Source: Eriocheir sinensis
Taxonomy: Eukaryota > Arthropoda > Malacostraca > Decapoda > Varunidae
Assembly: GCF_024679095.1 (NCBI RefSeq)
Contig: NC_066531.1
Coordinates: 7,476,041 to 7,540,040, forward strand
DNA length: 64,000 nt
Direction: 5' to 3'
The notes under the pieces are model-generated. The model was not told the origin of the DNA. It ran no database searches and saw nothing but the letters and a program-made list of their open reading frames with translations. How positions within the stretch are numbered: position 1 is the first letter of the stretch; the number at the start of each line of letters is the position of its first letter. Of the stretch, positions 1 through 10,309 are shown piece by piece. A program made the translations under genes and the position numbers.

Positions 1-79
1 ATCTCGCTCGCCGACTTGGGAGGCCGTGCGGGGTCTCCCAAGCGCTCCCAAGGAAGGTCCCAAGCATCAGACTGTAAAC

Positions 80-352
80 ATGGCAGCCTGTGAACAACAT
101 CGCCAGCACCGACCAAGGAATTTTCGCCCGAGAAGGGACATCTTTAACGAGTACGATGACACCGAGTTCAAGAAGAGGTACAGGGTGGATCGTGCTGGCC
201 TGTTGTTCGTCACTGTCTTGGTGCGGCACGTGATTGGCAACAGGACTGAGAGGAGCCGTGCGGTCACAGCGGAGCTGAAAGTGGCGTTGACTCTGCGATA
301 CCTCGCCACCGGGAAAATGCAGATGACTTTGGAGTTTCCCGGACCACAGTCA
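80..352 (+). pseudogene. PIF/Harbinger (HARBI1-like) transposase N-terminal fragment, copy A
   Basis: The reading frame starts at an ATG at 80 and encodes about 90 residues. These include an acidic stretch (FNEYDDTEFKKRYR) and the segment ending LTLRYLATGKMQ, which is typical of the helical region ahead of the DDE_Tnp_4 nuclease in HARBI1-like proteins. After about residue 90 the similarity stops and the sequence runs into minus-strand LINE DNA, so the catalytic domain is missing. A C-terminal piece of the same protein family lies at 9907-10074. It may come from the same broken gene, but this is not proven. No promoter or intact ORF remains. Confidence 0.6.
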
Positions 353-361
353 GCGGAATCA

Positions 362-2360
362 TCACCCATACAAACACAACAAATACCCCCAAAATATACC
401 CCCTGGCGTAGCATTATTATCTTCCAAATAAGCAGTAGGTTGAGACACGATTATTCTTTCAAAGGATTTACAGCACACTGATGTCAAACTAATTGGTCTA
501 TAGTTGAGGGCATCAGAATTAACCCCACCTTTGAACAGTGGCATAACATTAGCATATTTCCAGTCTGATGGGACTTGCATTGCTGAAAGAGATTTTCTGA
601 ACAGTACCAACAGAGGGTAACTTATAGAAAGGGCACATCTTTTTAAAAAGACTGAAGGAATACCTTCAGGACCAGAACAAGCAGAAGGTTTTAATTGAGC
701 CAAAATATTCTCTATTTGAAAAAATATCAAAACTATAGACATAAATATAAATTTGTTATAACACCGCTGTAAAGGATAAGGATTAAGCAAGAACTCTAGA
801 AAATACGGTGGATAAAGTGTAGTGCGACGACTATGCCTCCCATAACCCACTTAGCCAGGGGGGTACCTCTTTGGCCGACTCGGTAAGGAGTGGCTCTCCC
901 GTCACGCTGGTCGCGGGTTCAATCCCAGGCAGCCGGCGCATACCCTGATCTTGATTAATTTCTCGTGTGTTTCGATACACGCAGAGGACGTGTTGGGAAA
1001 TAGAGGAAATAGAAAAATATATTCCCGGGGCATGACAAAGGCACTAACGAAATGGCTTGCCATATCTGCAGCCTCAACACACCATCCGTCCTCACTATAT
1101 AACGGCCCAGCTGCCGGACGCTGAACCTTCTTGTGACGGAGGTAAGCGTGAAAACGCTTCACATCATGGTGACCAGCAGAGACAATTAAGAGATTTTTCA
1201 TAATTAATGACTGACAGGTGGACAATCTCTTTGAATTCCAGGGATAAACGGCTAAAAACATACCACAACCTTAAGGCAATAGGAGATGATCTGCCAAACA
1301 CAGAACGAGCATCTTTATAGTTAAGCCAAGCCTGCCGTTTACGACGTTTGATATCATTAGGTATGCTTGTGGTCCAAGGCTTTAGTGAACAGGGACCTGG
1401 TTTCTTTGGGAATAAAGCGGTGGAAAGTATCGAACAATAAACACTTAAATCTCGAGTAAGACCGATAAATATTTAATCCCATAAATTCAATGTCCCAGTC
1501 AATGTCCTTGAAATGTTTGTTTATTAAACTGTACTTTCCTTTGAAAAGATCATATTCATCCTTTGAATTCATTGGGCTAGATTCAAGGGGACAAAATGTA
1601 TAGATAGTCAAATATTACAGGAAATTGGTCACAGCCAGAAAAGGGGTCAATCAAATTAACATTTGATATTCTATCACTTTCAGTGGTAAAGATCAAATCC
1701 AATATATTGTTAGATCGAAGATAAGTAGCCTGCTTGACCCACTGTACGCATAACACTTAGAGAGCTAAAAAAAAGAAAAAAAAATTGCTCACCGAGTATT
1801 AAAGAACTACCAACAGGAACGTCAGAGGACCAATCAATGGAGGGCAGGTTTAAAATCCCCAGCCAGAATAAGTTATGTACCCTCACAAACACTCGGGTAG
1901 GAAATGAGAGCTATATTTTCCACCAAAGAATTACTAAATTGGAGGTCTGTAAACAACTAAAACAGTAACACCAAAATCCGGCAAACATACCCCAACTGTG
2001 TTTTTTATTGGGATGATCATTAAAGGTTCAACCAACCTTAATGTCATTCCTAATATAAATTCCAACACCATGTTTTCTTAGGTTAGAAGGAGAATCATTT
2101 CTAAAGAAATTGTAACCAGCTATACTGACAACAGAGTCACTGATATCAGAATTAAGCCATGTCTCACACACACCACATAAGGCTACATTCCAGCTGGGTA
2201 GTAAATCTACTAACGTACTAACTTTATTCACCAAACAATTTAAATTCAAAAGAACGAAAGTAATACCAAAAATTATGCACAGGGACGTTATAACATCAGT
2301 ATATGTTTGGAACTGGAGAGGTCTAACGATCGTTTTTTTTGTGGTGCCAACAGGACTAGG
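362..2360 (-). pseudogene. Degenerate non-LTR retrotransposon (EN plus partial RT), copy A
   Basis: Reading the minus strand from 2249 gives the start of an APE-type endonuclease (2249-2028, with CGVCETWLN). Broken frames of the EN/RT linker follow (1611-1357, 1261-1020), then the first RT blocks (about 720-400, with SGPEGIPSVFL and NYRPISLTSV). The element stops within the RT near 360, where it abuts the Harbinger fragment, so the catalytic YxDD block is absent. Many frameshifts and stops make it inactive. Its ORF1 appears on the far side of the P element (8235-7866). A CR1-like or related clade is likely but not certain. Confidence 0.65.
846..1010 (+). repeat. tRNA-derived SINE-like insertion, copy A
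   Basis: A tRNA-like head contains an A-box-like TGGCCGACTCGG near 873 and a B-box-like GGTTCAATCCC near 916, spaced as in RNA polymerase III internal promoters. The flanking minus-strand LINE linker is interrupted here. The same insertion sits at about 36262-36430 in copy B, so it predates the segmental duplication. The 3' boundary is approximate, and I do not see a clean target duplication. Confidence 0.5.
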
Positions 2361-2379
2361 ACGGACAAGGGGGTCAGGC

Positions 2380-2449
2380 CAAAGCCATCTTTATATAAAA
2401 GCCTTAGCCTGGCCGCGAAAACCATCGATGACGTCACGCGTTGGGTCCG
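2380..2449 (+). repeat. Left terminal inverted repeat of the P-like element
   Basis: This 70-bp arm pairs with 7677-7736. The arms differ by about 10 bp present only here (near 2411-2420) and a few substitutions. It contains a TATA-box sequence TATAAAA at 2394-2400 and the palindrome TGACGTCA at 2429-2436. Confidence 0.9.
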
Positions 2450-2562
2450 TTGGCTGGCGGTGGCCGGCGCGGGAGGGGGGGGGACAAGGAGCATCAGTTG
2501 CATTTCAAACATTGTGGTGGTCGGATGTACTCGCTCCAACACAGTGACACTCCATGTACAAG
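2394..2562 (+). promoter_or_regulatory. Inferred promoter and non-coding leader exon of the P transposase
   Basis: TATAAAA at 2394-2400 would place transcription start near 2425, close to the TGACGTCA palindrome. A strong splice-donor match (AAG|GTGAGA) lies at 2562/2563. A matching acceptor (TTTGCAG) ends at 4225, directly before the THAP start codon at 4226. The sites are visible in the sequence; transcription from them is inferred. Confidence 0.45.
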
Positions 2563-3179
2563 GTGAGAAACTTATTTAGTTGTGAATTAGTACAGTACTT
2601 TATTATCATAGTACTGTATAAAACTGTAAAAATCACGTGAATATCATGTGTCATATCATTCCAAACACCGTGATGAATGCCACAGCCCCTGATATAAAAA
2701 AAGTAAAATATCTCCCTTTTCAGGATATTAAATTATAAATGTAATAACTGATGATGGAAGTTTTTATGAATTTTCTATTTGCTGAGGTGAATGATATAAT
2801 ACACCTTGACAATACGCATGTTAATTATCACTTTGTTTCTAGGTAGACTGAATCTACTGCAAGGCATCATGGACCGGTTTCATACATATGCATCTCTGGT
2901 TGGCTGGCATAAGCATGATCCTGTGAGCTAGTGTTACTCCTGGCAACTACTTTTGACTAGTTCTTCCTGTGAAACAGCTGTCTTTCAAAGGTGAGAATTT
3001 AAAATTTAACATTGCATAAAAAATTAATATATGACTGATAGGTGATAGGAATAAACAAGATAGGATTAGCAACGGGAGTACTTACTGTATAGATTTTAGA
3101 AACTGTAGCCACGTGCCAACAGGTGAGAACAGAATTATGAAAAAGGGAACATCTAGGATGATATACTTGAAATGTTTAT

Positions 3180-3735
3180 GCTAAGGCTACAAGCCTGAGA
3201 AACAAGAAGGATGCGTTATTTAGTTATATAATGGAGGAAGATTTATGTGTAGTATGTATTATAGAGGCATGGATACCTATATAATGAAAAGTTTAAGGAG
3301 AGTAGGAAAGAGTATGATGTAGATGGGTATACCATATACCTATATTAATCAGAGAGCTGATAGGAAATAGTGTGGGTGTAGTGACTTACATGAGAAACAC
3401 ATTTCCCTTAGTTAGGTTAGGGATCAGATAGAATATAATCTTTGTGGGTTGATGATAGCGCAAATAAAAACAAGGTAGTAAGAATTGGAGCTTTGTATAC
3501 ACCACCAAATCAGTCACCTGAAGTAGATGACATTATAGGTAGTAGGTGAGGTAAATAGGGGATTTCTAGGCGGGCACTTATTATACGGGATTTTGATCCT
3601 GCCTCAGCAAACTGGGAAACAATTGTAGGTGGTACTCGTGCAGAAAATAAGATCATAGAAAGTTTTCAGGATAATTATTCAGTGCAGGTTGTAGACATAC
3701 CTACTAGGACAAATATATTAGACTGTATTAATTAA
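3180..3735 (+). pseudogene. CR1-like endonuclease relic inside the P-element intron
   Basis: Broken frames read as a LINE endonuclease: an N-terminal block with SLRNKKDALFSYI, a YTPPNQSPEVDD block, and a DFDPASANWETIVGG block, ending with PTRTNILDCI. Many stops and frameshifts are present. The relic lies between the inferred leader exon and the THAP exon, so it probably inserted into the P element's intron, or was carried by an ancestral copy. Confidence 0.55.
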
Positions 3736-3762
3736 CATTGAGCATTGTGTGAGGGTTGTTGA

Positions 3763-3781
3763 GGTGTGTGTGTGTGTGTGT

Positions 3782-3851
<70 letters not shown>
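3763..3851. repeat. (TG)n/(TC)n microsatellite
   Basis: A short TG run is followed by about 70 bp of uninterrupted TC dinucleotides inside the P element's 5' intron. Confidence 0.97.
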
Positions 3852-4225
3852 GGTTATACCTAACTACTTAGATATGAGTATATACTTTATTTACACTCAA
3901 ATGAACGCATTTGCTCAAAACGAGTAATGTAAAATTTAGTAGATATTAAAGGCGATATCAGTTGATTATATTAACTTATATTTTAATATACAATCTTTAC
4001 TCCATACATTCCAAACGGGTTCTAATCTTTGATTACCACTTGTTATTTATTAAAAATCTATCTATATGCCAGGCTCAGATTCCCCAAACAAGGGGGTTGG
4101 CCTTAGAAGAGGCATCGACAGATCCACACTTGGAAAGGGTCCAACCTATAAATAAATCCATAATATTTTCAATAACTTGCCTATCACATTGTTGCTACAA
4201 GGTTTCATAAAACTTGTATTTGCAG

Positions 4226-7017
4226 ATGCCGAGGTCATGCTGTGTGCCAGGATGCAAGTCCAACTATAAATCTGCAGATGCCTCTGCGTTCAGTTTCCCT
4301 AAAGATGAACAGCGACGGCAGCAGTGGATGAGGGCTATCCACAGGAAAGACTTTACTCCAACAGAAAATACAATTGTTTGTTCCAAGCACTTCCAAAAAC
4401 GTTTCATCATTACAGAAGACACTATGACACGCGCTGATGGAACTGTAGTAACAGCAAAGAGAGGCCATCTCTACATAAAGATGCTTGTCCAACCATCTTT
4501 GAAAACCAGCCCAAGTATATGTCAAGGAAATACCAGCTCCTCGCACCACTCCACAGGAAAGGAGAGACAAGCTAATTGAACGTGATGAAATGGTGTTCAG
4601 TGATTGGATTGAGAAAGACCAAATAAACAGCTTTAAAGAATTTTGTGAAGGATTTACTGAAAAGCTCTCTAAAGGTTGGCTGCATCTTTCCAGTGATGAC
4701 TATGTGTCTTTCCTTAGAATTAACTGCGATGGCCAACCAAAGCTAACAGTGTCCTTTAAAGTTATGTCAGATTTAACAGTTTCAGTGTGGCTTGAAAATA
4801 ATACCTTAAAACCAAGAAAGTTGAAGTGGCTTTTAGGAGAAGCAAATGCATGTGATTTGTGGTCAAAATTTGAGAATTTACTTAGTCACCTTAATCTTGA
4901 ATCTGCATCAACTTTAACTGTCACTGATAAACTTACTCAGTGTAAAGAAACTATTGAAGAGATTTTGGAAACTGACAATGATGAAATGAGCTCCAAAAAG
5001 AAAGTGATGTGGTTCTGTGCTGAACAACTAGGTTTGATCTGCAAAGATAGTATGAAATACAGCTGTGATTTTTTGGTTTGGTCTTACAGTGTGTTTATGA
5101 CCAATCCATCACTGTACACAAGTCTGCGTGACAGTGGAGTTCTCGTTCTTCCTCACCCTAATTACCTTAGGAAACTGAGTATATCTACTGGTGCTAAGTG
5201 TCTAAATACAGAAAATTCACATGAACTGTTTCTGAAGGAAACATTTTCTAGTCTGAAAAGTGAAGAAAACTGGTGAACGTACTGCTTGATGAGATACATG
5301 TAAGAAGGGTCTTTCTTATAAAGGAGGGAAAATTTATGGTGCTTCTGTGAATTCAGATGAACCAGCAACAACAATTCAGGCTTTCATGATTTCATCACTT
5401 TTATCAAAGCACAAGCATGTTGCTGCTTTGTATCCAGTCTGCAAACTGACAGCTGACACCCTTCTTGACTTAACACACAAAGTTTTGGCATTCCTACATG
5501 ATATTGGATATAAAGTTGTTTCATTGATTTCTGACAATAACAGGGTTAATAGAAAGATGTTTGAAAAGTTATGTGATGGGCCTCTTACCCCCTCCATTTC
5601 AAATCCCTATGATTCAAGTGAGCAACTTTTCCTCCTGTTTGATTCAGTCCATTTGCTAAAATGTATACGAAATAATTGGTTCAATCAGAAGAAACCCATT
5701 CAAACTCTTGTAATACCTTCACCTTCCAACCTCACAATTCAAGAGGAAGCAAGTTTACAGCCACTGAAAGAACTGTATGCCAAAGAAAGAAAGAAATGTG
5801 TGAAGCTAGCTCCAGGCTTATCAGAAAAAGTACTTTTCCCCAATAACTTAGAAAGGCAGAATGTACAGCTTGTTGTGAGGTTGTTTGATGAAAAGAATGT
5901 GGCTGCACTGAAAACTATGAATTTGCCAGGTGTGTCAGGCACTGCTGCTTTCTTGCAACAAATCATGTCATGGTGGCATATAGTAAATGTTAAAACTCCA
6001 GATAAAGGTGTTGCCCTCCGTCAAGCACAATGTGACCCCATCAGGCAGGATTCATCTACAGATCCAAACTTGCTGTTTCTCACTACCTTTGTTCAGTGGC
6101 TTGCAGCTTGGGAGGGAATGGAATTGGTGCAGCATGAAAGGATTGGTCAGCTCTCGCGAGAAACAGCTTTTGCTCAGAAGCACACTACAGCAACCCTAGT
6201 TAAGTTATGTGATTACCTCTTGAAAGACCATGACTTTCGCTATGTTTTGTTGGGAAAGTTCCAAACAGACAAACTGGAAGGTAGATTTGGACAATACAGG
6301 AAAATGAGTGGTGCAAATTATAATGTGGCTGTTGCTCAAGTAATGGAATCTGAGGGGAAAATCAAAGTTATTAATGTTCTTTCAATGGGTTCATCAAAAT
6401 TTGGACCATTAACTCTCACTGAATTGAATCACTCTCAACTTGAATCTAAATCTCACTCTGAATCCGTAGACTGTCTGGAGAAATTCAAGGGTGTTGAGAA
6501 GTATGTCAAAGAGCAGAGTTTGTCAAAGCAAGATGAAAGTGTGATGATGTACATTGCTGGTTATGTAGCTCATGTAGTCAGGAAAAGACTTAAGTGTGAC
6601 CTGTGTGTGAGTCGGATTTCTCTTGATAAAGTAATGGAGGCAGAAATTCCTGAAGAATGTCAGTATCTCCACAGTCTTGATAGAGGAGGCTTGAAATGGC
6701 CAACAGATTTCACTCTGTCTGTGTGTATCCACACCTATCAAATATTTCAAGCTCTCCTAAACAATTTTAAGACATAATTTATTCAGTGCACCAGTAACCA
6801 ACGACTAGCCCTCGTTAGGTTATCACTGAATTTTCAAGGGACTCTGGTTGATGTAGAGGAATGTTGTCCATGTAATACATCAGTAAGTCAACTTCTGAGG
6901 ATGTGTATTTGGCCTGTGACAAATATTTTGTTGAAAAACTTCACAAAATCATACAATGATACAGTAGGCCGAAAGGACGATAAAAAAAGGAAGCTGTCAA
7001 CATTGAAAGAGTCTTAG
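4226..7017 (+). pseudogene. THAP-domain P-element transposase (frameshifted)
   Basis: The coding region starts at the ATG (4226) immediately after an acceptor site. Residues 1-90 form a THAP zinc finger (C2CH: CCVPGC near the start and CSKHF near residue 53), which in this family binds the element's ends. Frame shifts near 4460 and 4510 carry the reading into 4520-5276, the linker and start of the RNase-H-like core. Another disturbed stretch at 5270-5345 contains the first catalytic aspartate (LLDEIHV). The main frame 5347-6777 has SLISDNN, the family's FDSVHLLKCIRNN, DKLEGRFGQYR with the glutamate, and MMYIAGYVAH. A TAA at 6775 interrupts it, but recognisable C-terminal sequence continues in frame to TAG at 7015-7017. 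The family is a DDE transposase related to Drosophila P and THAP9. At least four indels and one stop make this copy non-functional. Confidence 0.88.
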
Positions 7018-7475
7018 AAGACAGTATATAGGTTATCACTAAAGACATTTTCAATTAAGGATCAATGTAGGTATTTTATTGCAATGGAGGATGGTTGTGT
7101 GACTGATGATATATGCTCTGTAGAGTGGTAGGGATTGATTTATATAAATGCTTTCAGTATTTACGTATTGCCCTTTTTTCTTGAGCATATTTTCTATTTT
7201 GGGGCACAACATTTATCTACACAAATATTGTTTTGACCTGATATTTACTCCCTGAAATATTATTGATTTATTTTTTTCCATTAAAGTAAATGGTATGTTT
7301 TCATCAATATTTTTATTTCCCTGACTAATGCTATATCTGGATAAAGGTAAGTGATACATTTATTAGAGAAACCAGGATCTAAATTAAAAATAAAAAAAAA
7401 CCTAATGGAGATCTAGATTTACTATACAAGATGAAGTAAATATAAAATTACTACTAATACATGCAATCATGTACA

Positions 7476-7480
<5 letters not shown>

Positions 7481-7540
<60 letters not shown>

Positions 7541-7600
7541 TAAATAATTAAAAGGTAATAATAATAATAATAATAATAACAATAATAGTTATCATAATGA
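7481..7600. repeat. (AAT)n microsatellite
   Basis: An imperfect ATA/ATT trinucleotide tract lies in the 3' noncoding part of the P element, between the stop codon and the right inverted repeat. The rest of 7018-7676 is AT-rich with no recognised feature. Confidence 0.95.
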
Positions 7601-7676
7601 TACTATTAATAATGTTAGTGGATAGCGTGAAAAAGGTGGATGAGAAATTAGAAGAGTTTTAGTGAGTGAGGCATTG

Positions 7677-7736
7677 CGGACCCAACGCGTGACGTCATCG
7701 ATCCCAGGCTAAGGCTTTTATATCAAGATGGCTTTG
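7677..7736 (-). repeat. Right terminal inverted repeat of the P-like element
   Basis: This is the reverse complement of the left arm. It retains the TATA-like sequence (7716-7722 on the complement) and TGACGTCA at 7690-7697. The last base may belong to the target duplication. Confidence 0.9.
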
Positions 7737-7865
7737 GTCAGGCTCAGAGGACACAGGAGCCGCAGCAAGACCTTGAGCCACTACCTGATCGGGTTTCTTG
7801 ACCTGCCAAAGAACTTGTGAGTACGACTGGCAGCACTCTTTCGCCGCAGTTCCACACTCTGATTA

Positions 7866-8235
7866 TTATAAGGGATCCAGATCCCTAGAAATAAAAACCT
7901 GTGCATATTGGCTATTAAATAATGTGTTGCTCCTTGATAATAATTCTTGTTTCAAGTTGGAATTGGGGATTTTAGCTCTGACTAAGGAAGGAGAAATTGG
8001 TACAATATCAACCAAGGTAATCGGGTCCGATCTCTCTGGCAGTAGGAAAGAAGCAATGGGGTTAAATTTACCTTGGAAGTCTTCTCCAAAGGGTAGACCT
8101 CTGATAATGATACTGTCCTTCCTCTTCTCTCGCTCACTTAACTCTCGTACCTCCTCTCTGATGATGGTACGCACATCAGATCTGTCAGTCCTCCTTTCTC
8201 ACCCAGAAGCAACGCTCTCTCTTTGAGTCTCAGAG
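7866..8235 (-). pseudogene. LINE ORF1 fragment, copy A
   Basis: The minus strand from about 8235 encodes a charged helix (EEVRELSEREKRK) followed by DSIIIRGLPFGED. It ends with a block containing VRAKIPNSNLKQELL and an SRDLDP motif. This is the layout of LINE ORF1 proteins with a coiled coil and an RRM-like fold that bind the element's RNA. It is the upstream part of the minus-strand LINE whose EN and RT lie at 2249-362. The P element separates the two parts. Copy B has the equivalent at about 38585-38226. Confidence 0.5.
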
Positions 8236-8560
8236 ATCCGCAAATCAATTGATTTTACTGAATTACTGAGACCAGCAATGGTGGTTAATTCTCGTCTCTC
8301 CCCTTTGGGTTAATATTCACGTGTATATCCATATACATCCAGTATATTATTAATTAATTTGAGTGTTTACTGGGCCATTGGAAGGTCCCTTTGTTGCTGC
8401 TCCCGGCGGTACGCCCGTACAAACTTTATACCCGCTCCCTCTGCCAGTCTCCGCCATGCTTGTTTTACTCCTCAAAGCAGCGGCAGGAGGACACGCGCGG
8501 AGGTGCAGCACACTAAAACCATTTTATAGGAAAAACAAGGAACACACCGTGGACAAGGAA

Positions 8561-8714
8561 GATGTTCAGCAGTGACTGTGCGAAGAGCCAGAAGGAGGTC
8601 ACAGCCTGGAGTAAGGGAGTGAGCTGTGAGAGGCGTGACGACTGGCACCATGTGGGCTGCGCGGTGGTGGTGAAGGGCGCGGCAAAGCCCGAGCACATGA
8701 AGGTCCTCAAATGA
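8561..8714 (+). pseudogene. PHD-like zinc-finger fragment (probable LINE ORF1 start), copy A
   Basis: From the ATG at 8561 a 50-residue frame has the spacing of a PHD finger: C-A-K-S then W-S-K-G-V-S-C and D-D-W-H-H-V-G-C. Two cysteine positions read S and R (CAKS, CERR), so zinc binding is probably lost. PHD-like fingers occur in ORF1 proteins of several LINE groups. The frame stops at 8712, directly before a LINE C-terminal fragment, suggesting internal deletion of the element. Confidence 0.45.
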
Positions 8715-8723
8715 ACGAACATA

Positions 8724-8981
8724 AGGTTTGTGTGGCTTTGAAGTAGAAGACTTGAAACATTTATTGCTGCACTGCAAACAATACTCGGAAGTTAGAAAGG
8801 CACACACATTTGTACAACAGCCATACAAAGACGACGTAGACGAACACCCAGCTGACATATTATTACTGAAAAATAGCAATAAAGGAAGTGAGAAAATAGA
8901 AGAAAGGAAAAATTACTTAAAAAAACTGTGGAAGGAAAGACAAAGAATTCAGAAGGCTAAAACACAAGTGCAAAACCAGTG
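8724..8981 (+). pseudogene. C-terminal zinc-knuckle segment of a LINE RT protein, copy A
   Basis: The frame reads CGFEVEDLKHLLLHCKQY followed by a basic helical tail rich in K, E and R. The C...H...C spacing within 'DLKHLLLHC' is the usual C-terminal finger of LINE ORF2 proteins. RT and EN are absent upstream, so only the element's end remains. Copy B carries the same at 39073-39310 with substitutions and a frameshift near the tail. Confidence 0.5.
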
Positions 8982-9088
8982 AAAAAAAAATAGATGTCAA
9001 GTGAATACTGAAAAAGAAAATAAGAGTTAAAGCACGAGAACATTGACATTAAGTGAAGAGAAAATCCGGAAGCCGTTGCAAAGGCAGA

Positions 9089-9390
9089 TCCCGGGACTAC
9101 AACTGTGTGTGACGCGTGTCAGGTTAGAACAAGGAGAGAGTGGAAGGAAGAAGATAAGGGAACAAGAAAGGAGGAGGATGCAGCAGGCGACAAGAGACAT
9201 CCCCTTGGTGATGAGGATTGGGGTGTTGTGTGGTCATCCCGGGACTACATCTGTGTGTGACGCGTGTCAGGTTAGAACAAGGAGAGAGTGGAAGGAAGAA
9301 GATAATGGAACAAGACAAGAGGAGGATGCAGCAGGCGACAAGAGACATCCCCTTGGTGATGAGGATTGGGGTGTTGTGTGGTCATCCCAG
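9089..9390 (+). repeat. About 150-bp tandem duplication
   Basis: A unit beginning GATCCCGGGACTACA and running through GGGTGTTGTGTGGTCATCCC is present twice, at about 9089-9236 and 9237-9388, with few differences. Copy B has only the first part and diverges near 39500. The duplication keeps the reading frame open with CDACQVR repeated in each copy. What it encodes is not known. Confidence 0.85.
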
Positions 9391-9754
9391 GAGTCGGACA
9401 TGTCCTACCGGTTCCGCCTTCCTTCTCCTTCCCGCTTCATTTTTTTGTTGTGTTTGTGTTCTTCCCTGCCATATTCACGCCATTTCATCGTTATTGATAA
9501 GTATTGCTATTGTTGTGGCTGTCTTGTTTTATCAATCTTTTAAATTTCTTCTACAATTCCTTAATGATCATCACCCCCTCAGGGTACCTACTGCTACTAG
9601 AGTTAAGCACTTGTTTAGGTTTTTAAACTTTTAAACTTTTTTTTAAAATTTTATATATAGTTTTATTAACTTTACATATACTTTTACCAAATTCTTAAAC
9701 CTTTTTAACTTTTTTTATATCATTTTTAAAGCTTTATGAGACAAGTTAAGGTGC
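9391..9754. other. AT-rich noncoding stretch
   Basis: A T-rich region with runs of TTTTT and no recognised coding sequence or element boundary. It separates the end of the duplicated segment from the inverted piece at 9755. Confidence 0.6.
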
Positions 9755-9912
9755 AAGTCACCTTACACTACGCACTCTTTGAGGGTCACTTCCTTGCGTA
9801 CACTTATCTGTCCCTCTGTGCACTTTGCCTCCACTGAATTTCCTTTCCTATTTTCTTCCCCTGCTTGAGCGCCGCCATGCGTGTTTACCTCCGCCAGCTC
9901 ATGTAAATCCCG
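9755..9912 (-). repeat. Inverted copy of 39595-39765
   Basis: The reverse complement of this stretch matches 39595-39765 almost completely. Copy B has about 20 bp extra near 39695. In copy B this block follows the segmental duplication directly; in copy A it is flipped and displaced by about 600 bp. Confidence 0.85.
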
Positions 9913-10074
9913 TACGGTTGAATGCACGTTTGGTATAATAGCAAACAAGTGGAGAATTTTTCAAAGAGCTCTGGATGTAAAACCTGAGTTTTGTGATGCC
10001 ATAGTTAAGGCATGCTGCATTTTACACAACTTTGTCCTCAAACATGAGAGTGTCAACTTTGAGGACATTTTATG
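9907..10074 (+). pseudogene. PIF/Harbinger transposase C-terminal fragment
   Basis: The frame encodes VECTFGIIANKWRIFQR, then CDAIVKACCILHNFV, ending at a stop at 10072-10074. This is the conserved C-terminal end of DDE_Tnp_4 (HARBI1) transposases, around and beyond the last catalytic acidic residue (E of VEC-F). Everything upstream is missing here. An N-terminal piece lies at 80-352, which may be the other end of the same original gene. Confidence 0.75.
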
Positions 10075-10164
10075 AATGTCCCATGCCGGGTATTGACCGT
10101 GTTGGCACTAGATGTAATATGAGGGAAAACCGTAAGAGATCACTTTGCCTCATACTTTACTAGT

Positions 10165-10270
10165 TCTCGAGGAGCTGTTCCATGGCAATACAGCAAAATG
10201 AAGATGCCTACCAGGATACGTGAATTTCATGAGCCTGAAGATTGTAATAAGAAGGAAATACTTACTATGT

Positions 10271-10304
<34 letters not shown>
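10165..10304 (+). repeat. Block shared with 32124-32270, ending in (CA)n
   Basis: About 110 bp starting GGAGCTGTTCCATGG and ending in a CA microsatellite (10277-10304) recurs in the same orientation at 32124-32230, where the CA tract is far longer. Confidence 0.85.
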
Positions 10305-10308
<4 letters not shown>

Positions 10309-10309
10309 A

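Larger units (their letters stand above)
2380..7735 (+). mobile_element. P-superfamily DNA transposon, complete ends, inactive transposase
   Basis: The element is about 5356 bp. Its ends are inverted repeats: the left end begins CAAAGCCATCTT and the right end finishes AAGATGGCTTT(G). It is flanked by GGTCAGGC at 2372-2379 and 7736-7743, the 8-bp target duplication expected of P elements. A conservative alternative reading is 7 bp, with the terminal G assigned to the element. Copy B has a single uninterrupted GGTCAGGC at 37805-37812, which is the empty site. Inside are a likely leader exon, an intron carrying a CR1 endonuclease relic and microsatellites, a THAP-plus-transposase coding region, and an (AAT)n tract. 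Frameshifts and a premature stop in the transposase mean it would need help in trans to move. Confidence 0.92.
1..9150 (+). repeat. Segmental duplication, copy A (interrupted by a P element)
   Basis: Positions 1-2379 and 7736-9150 match 35420-37812 and 37805-39500 nearly base for base, in the same order and orientation. The differences are scattered substitutions, a longer poly-A in copy B (37193-37228 against about 1768-1785), and about 300 bp present only in copy B (37930-38225). The shared content is a Harbinger transposase N-terminus, a minus-strand LINE, a tRNA-like SINE and the deleted ends of another LINE. Copy A starts before the window, so its left boundary is unknown. The copies diverge near 9150 / 39500. 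Confidence 0.9.

Noticed and set aside
2380..7735. Assignment of the 2.4-7.7 kb element to Kolobok or another THAP-carrying superfamily
   Set aside because: An 8-bp duplication, the HLLKCIRNN block and the C-terminal IAGYVAH motif fit P. Kolobok targets TTAA, which is not found here.
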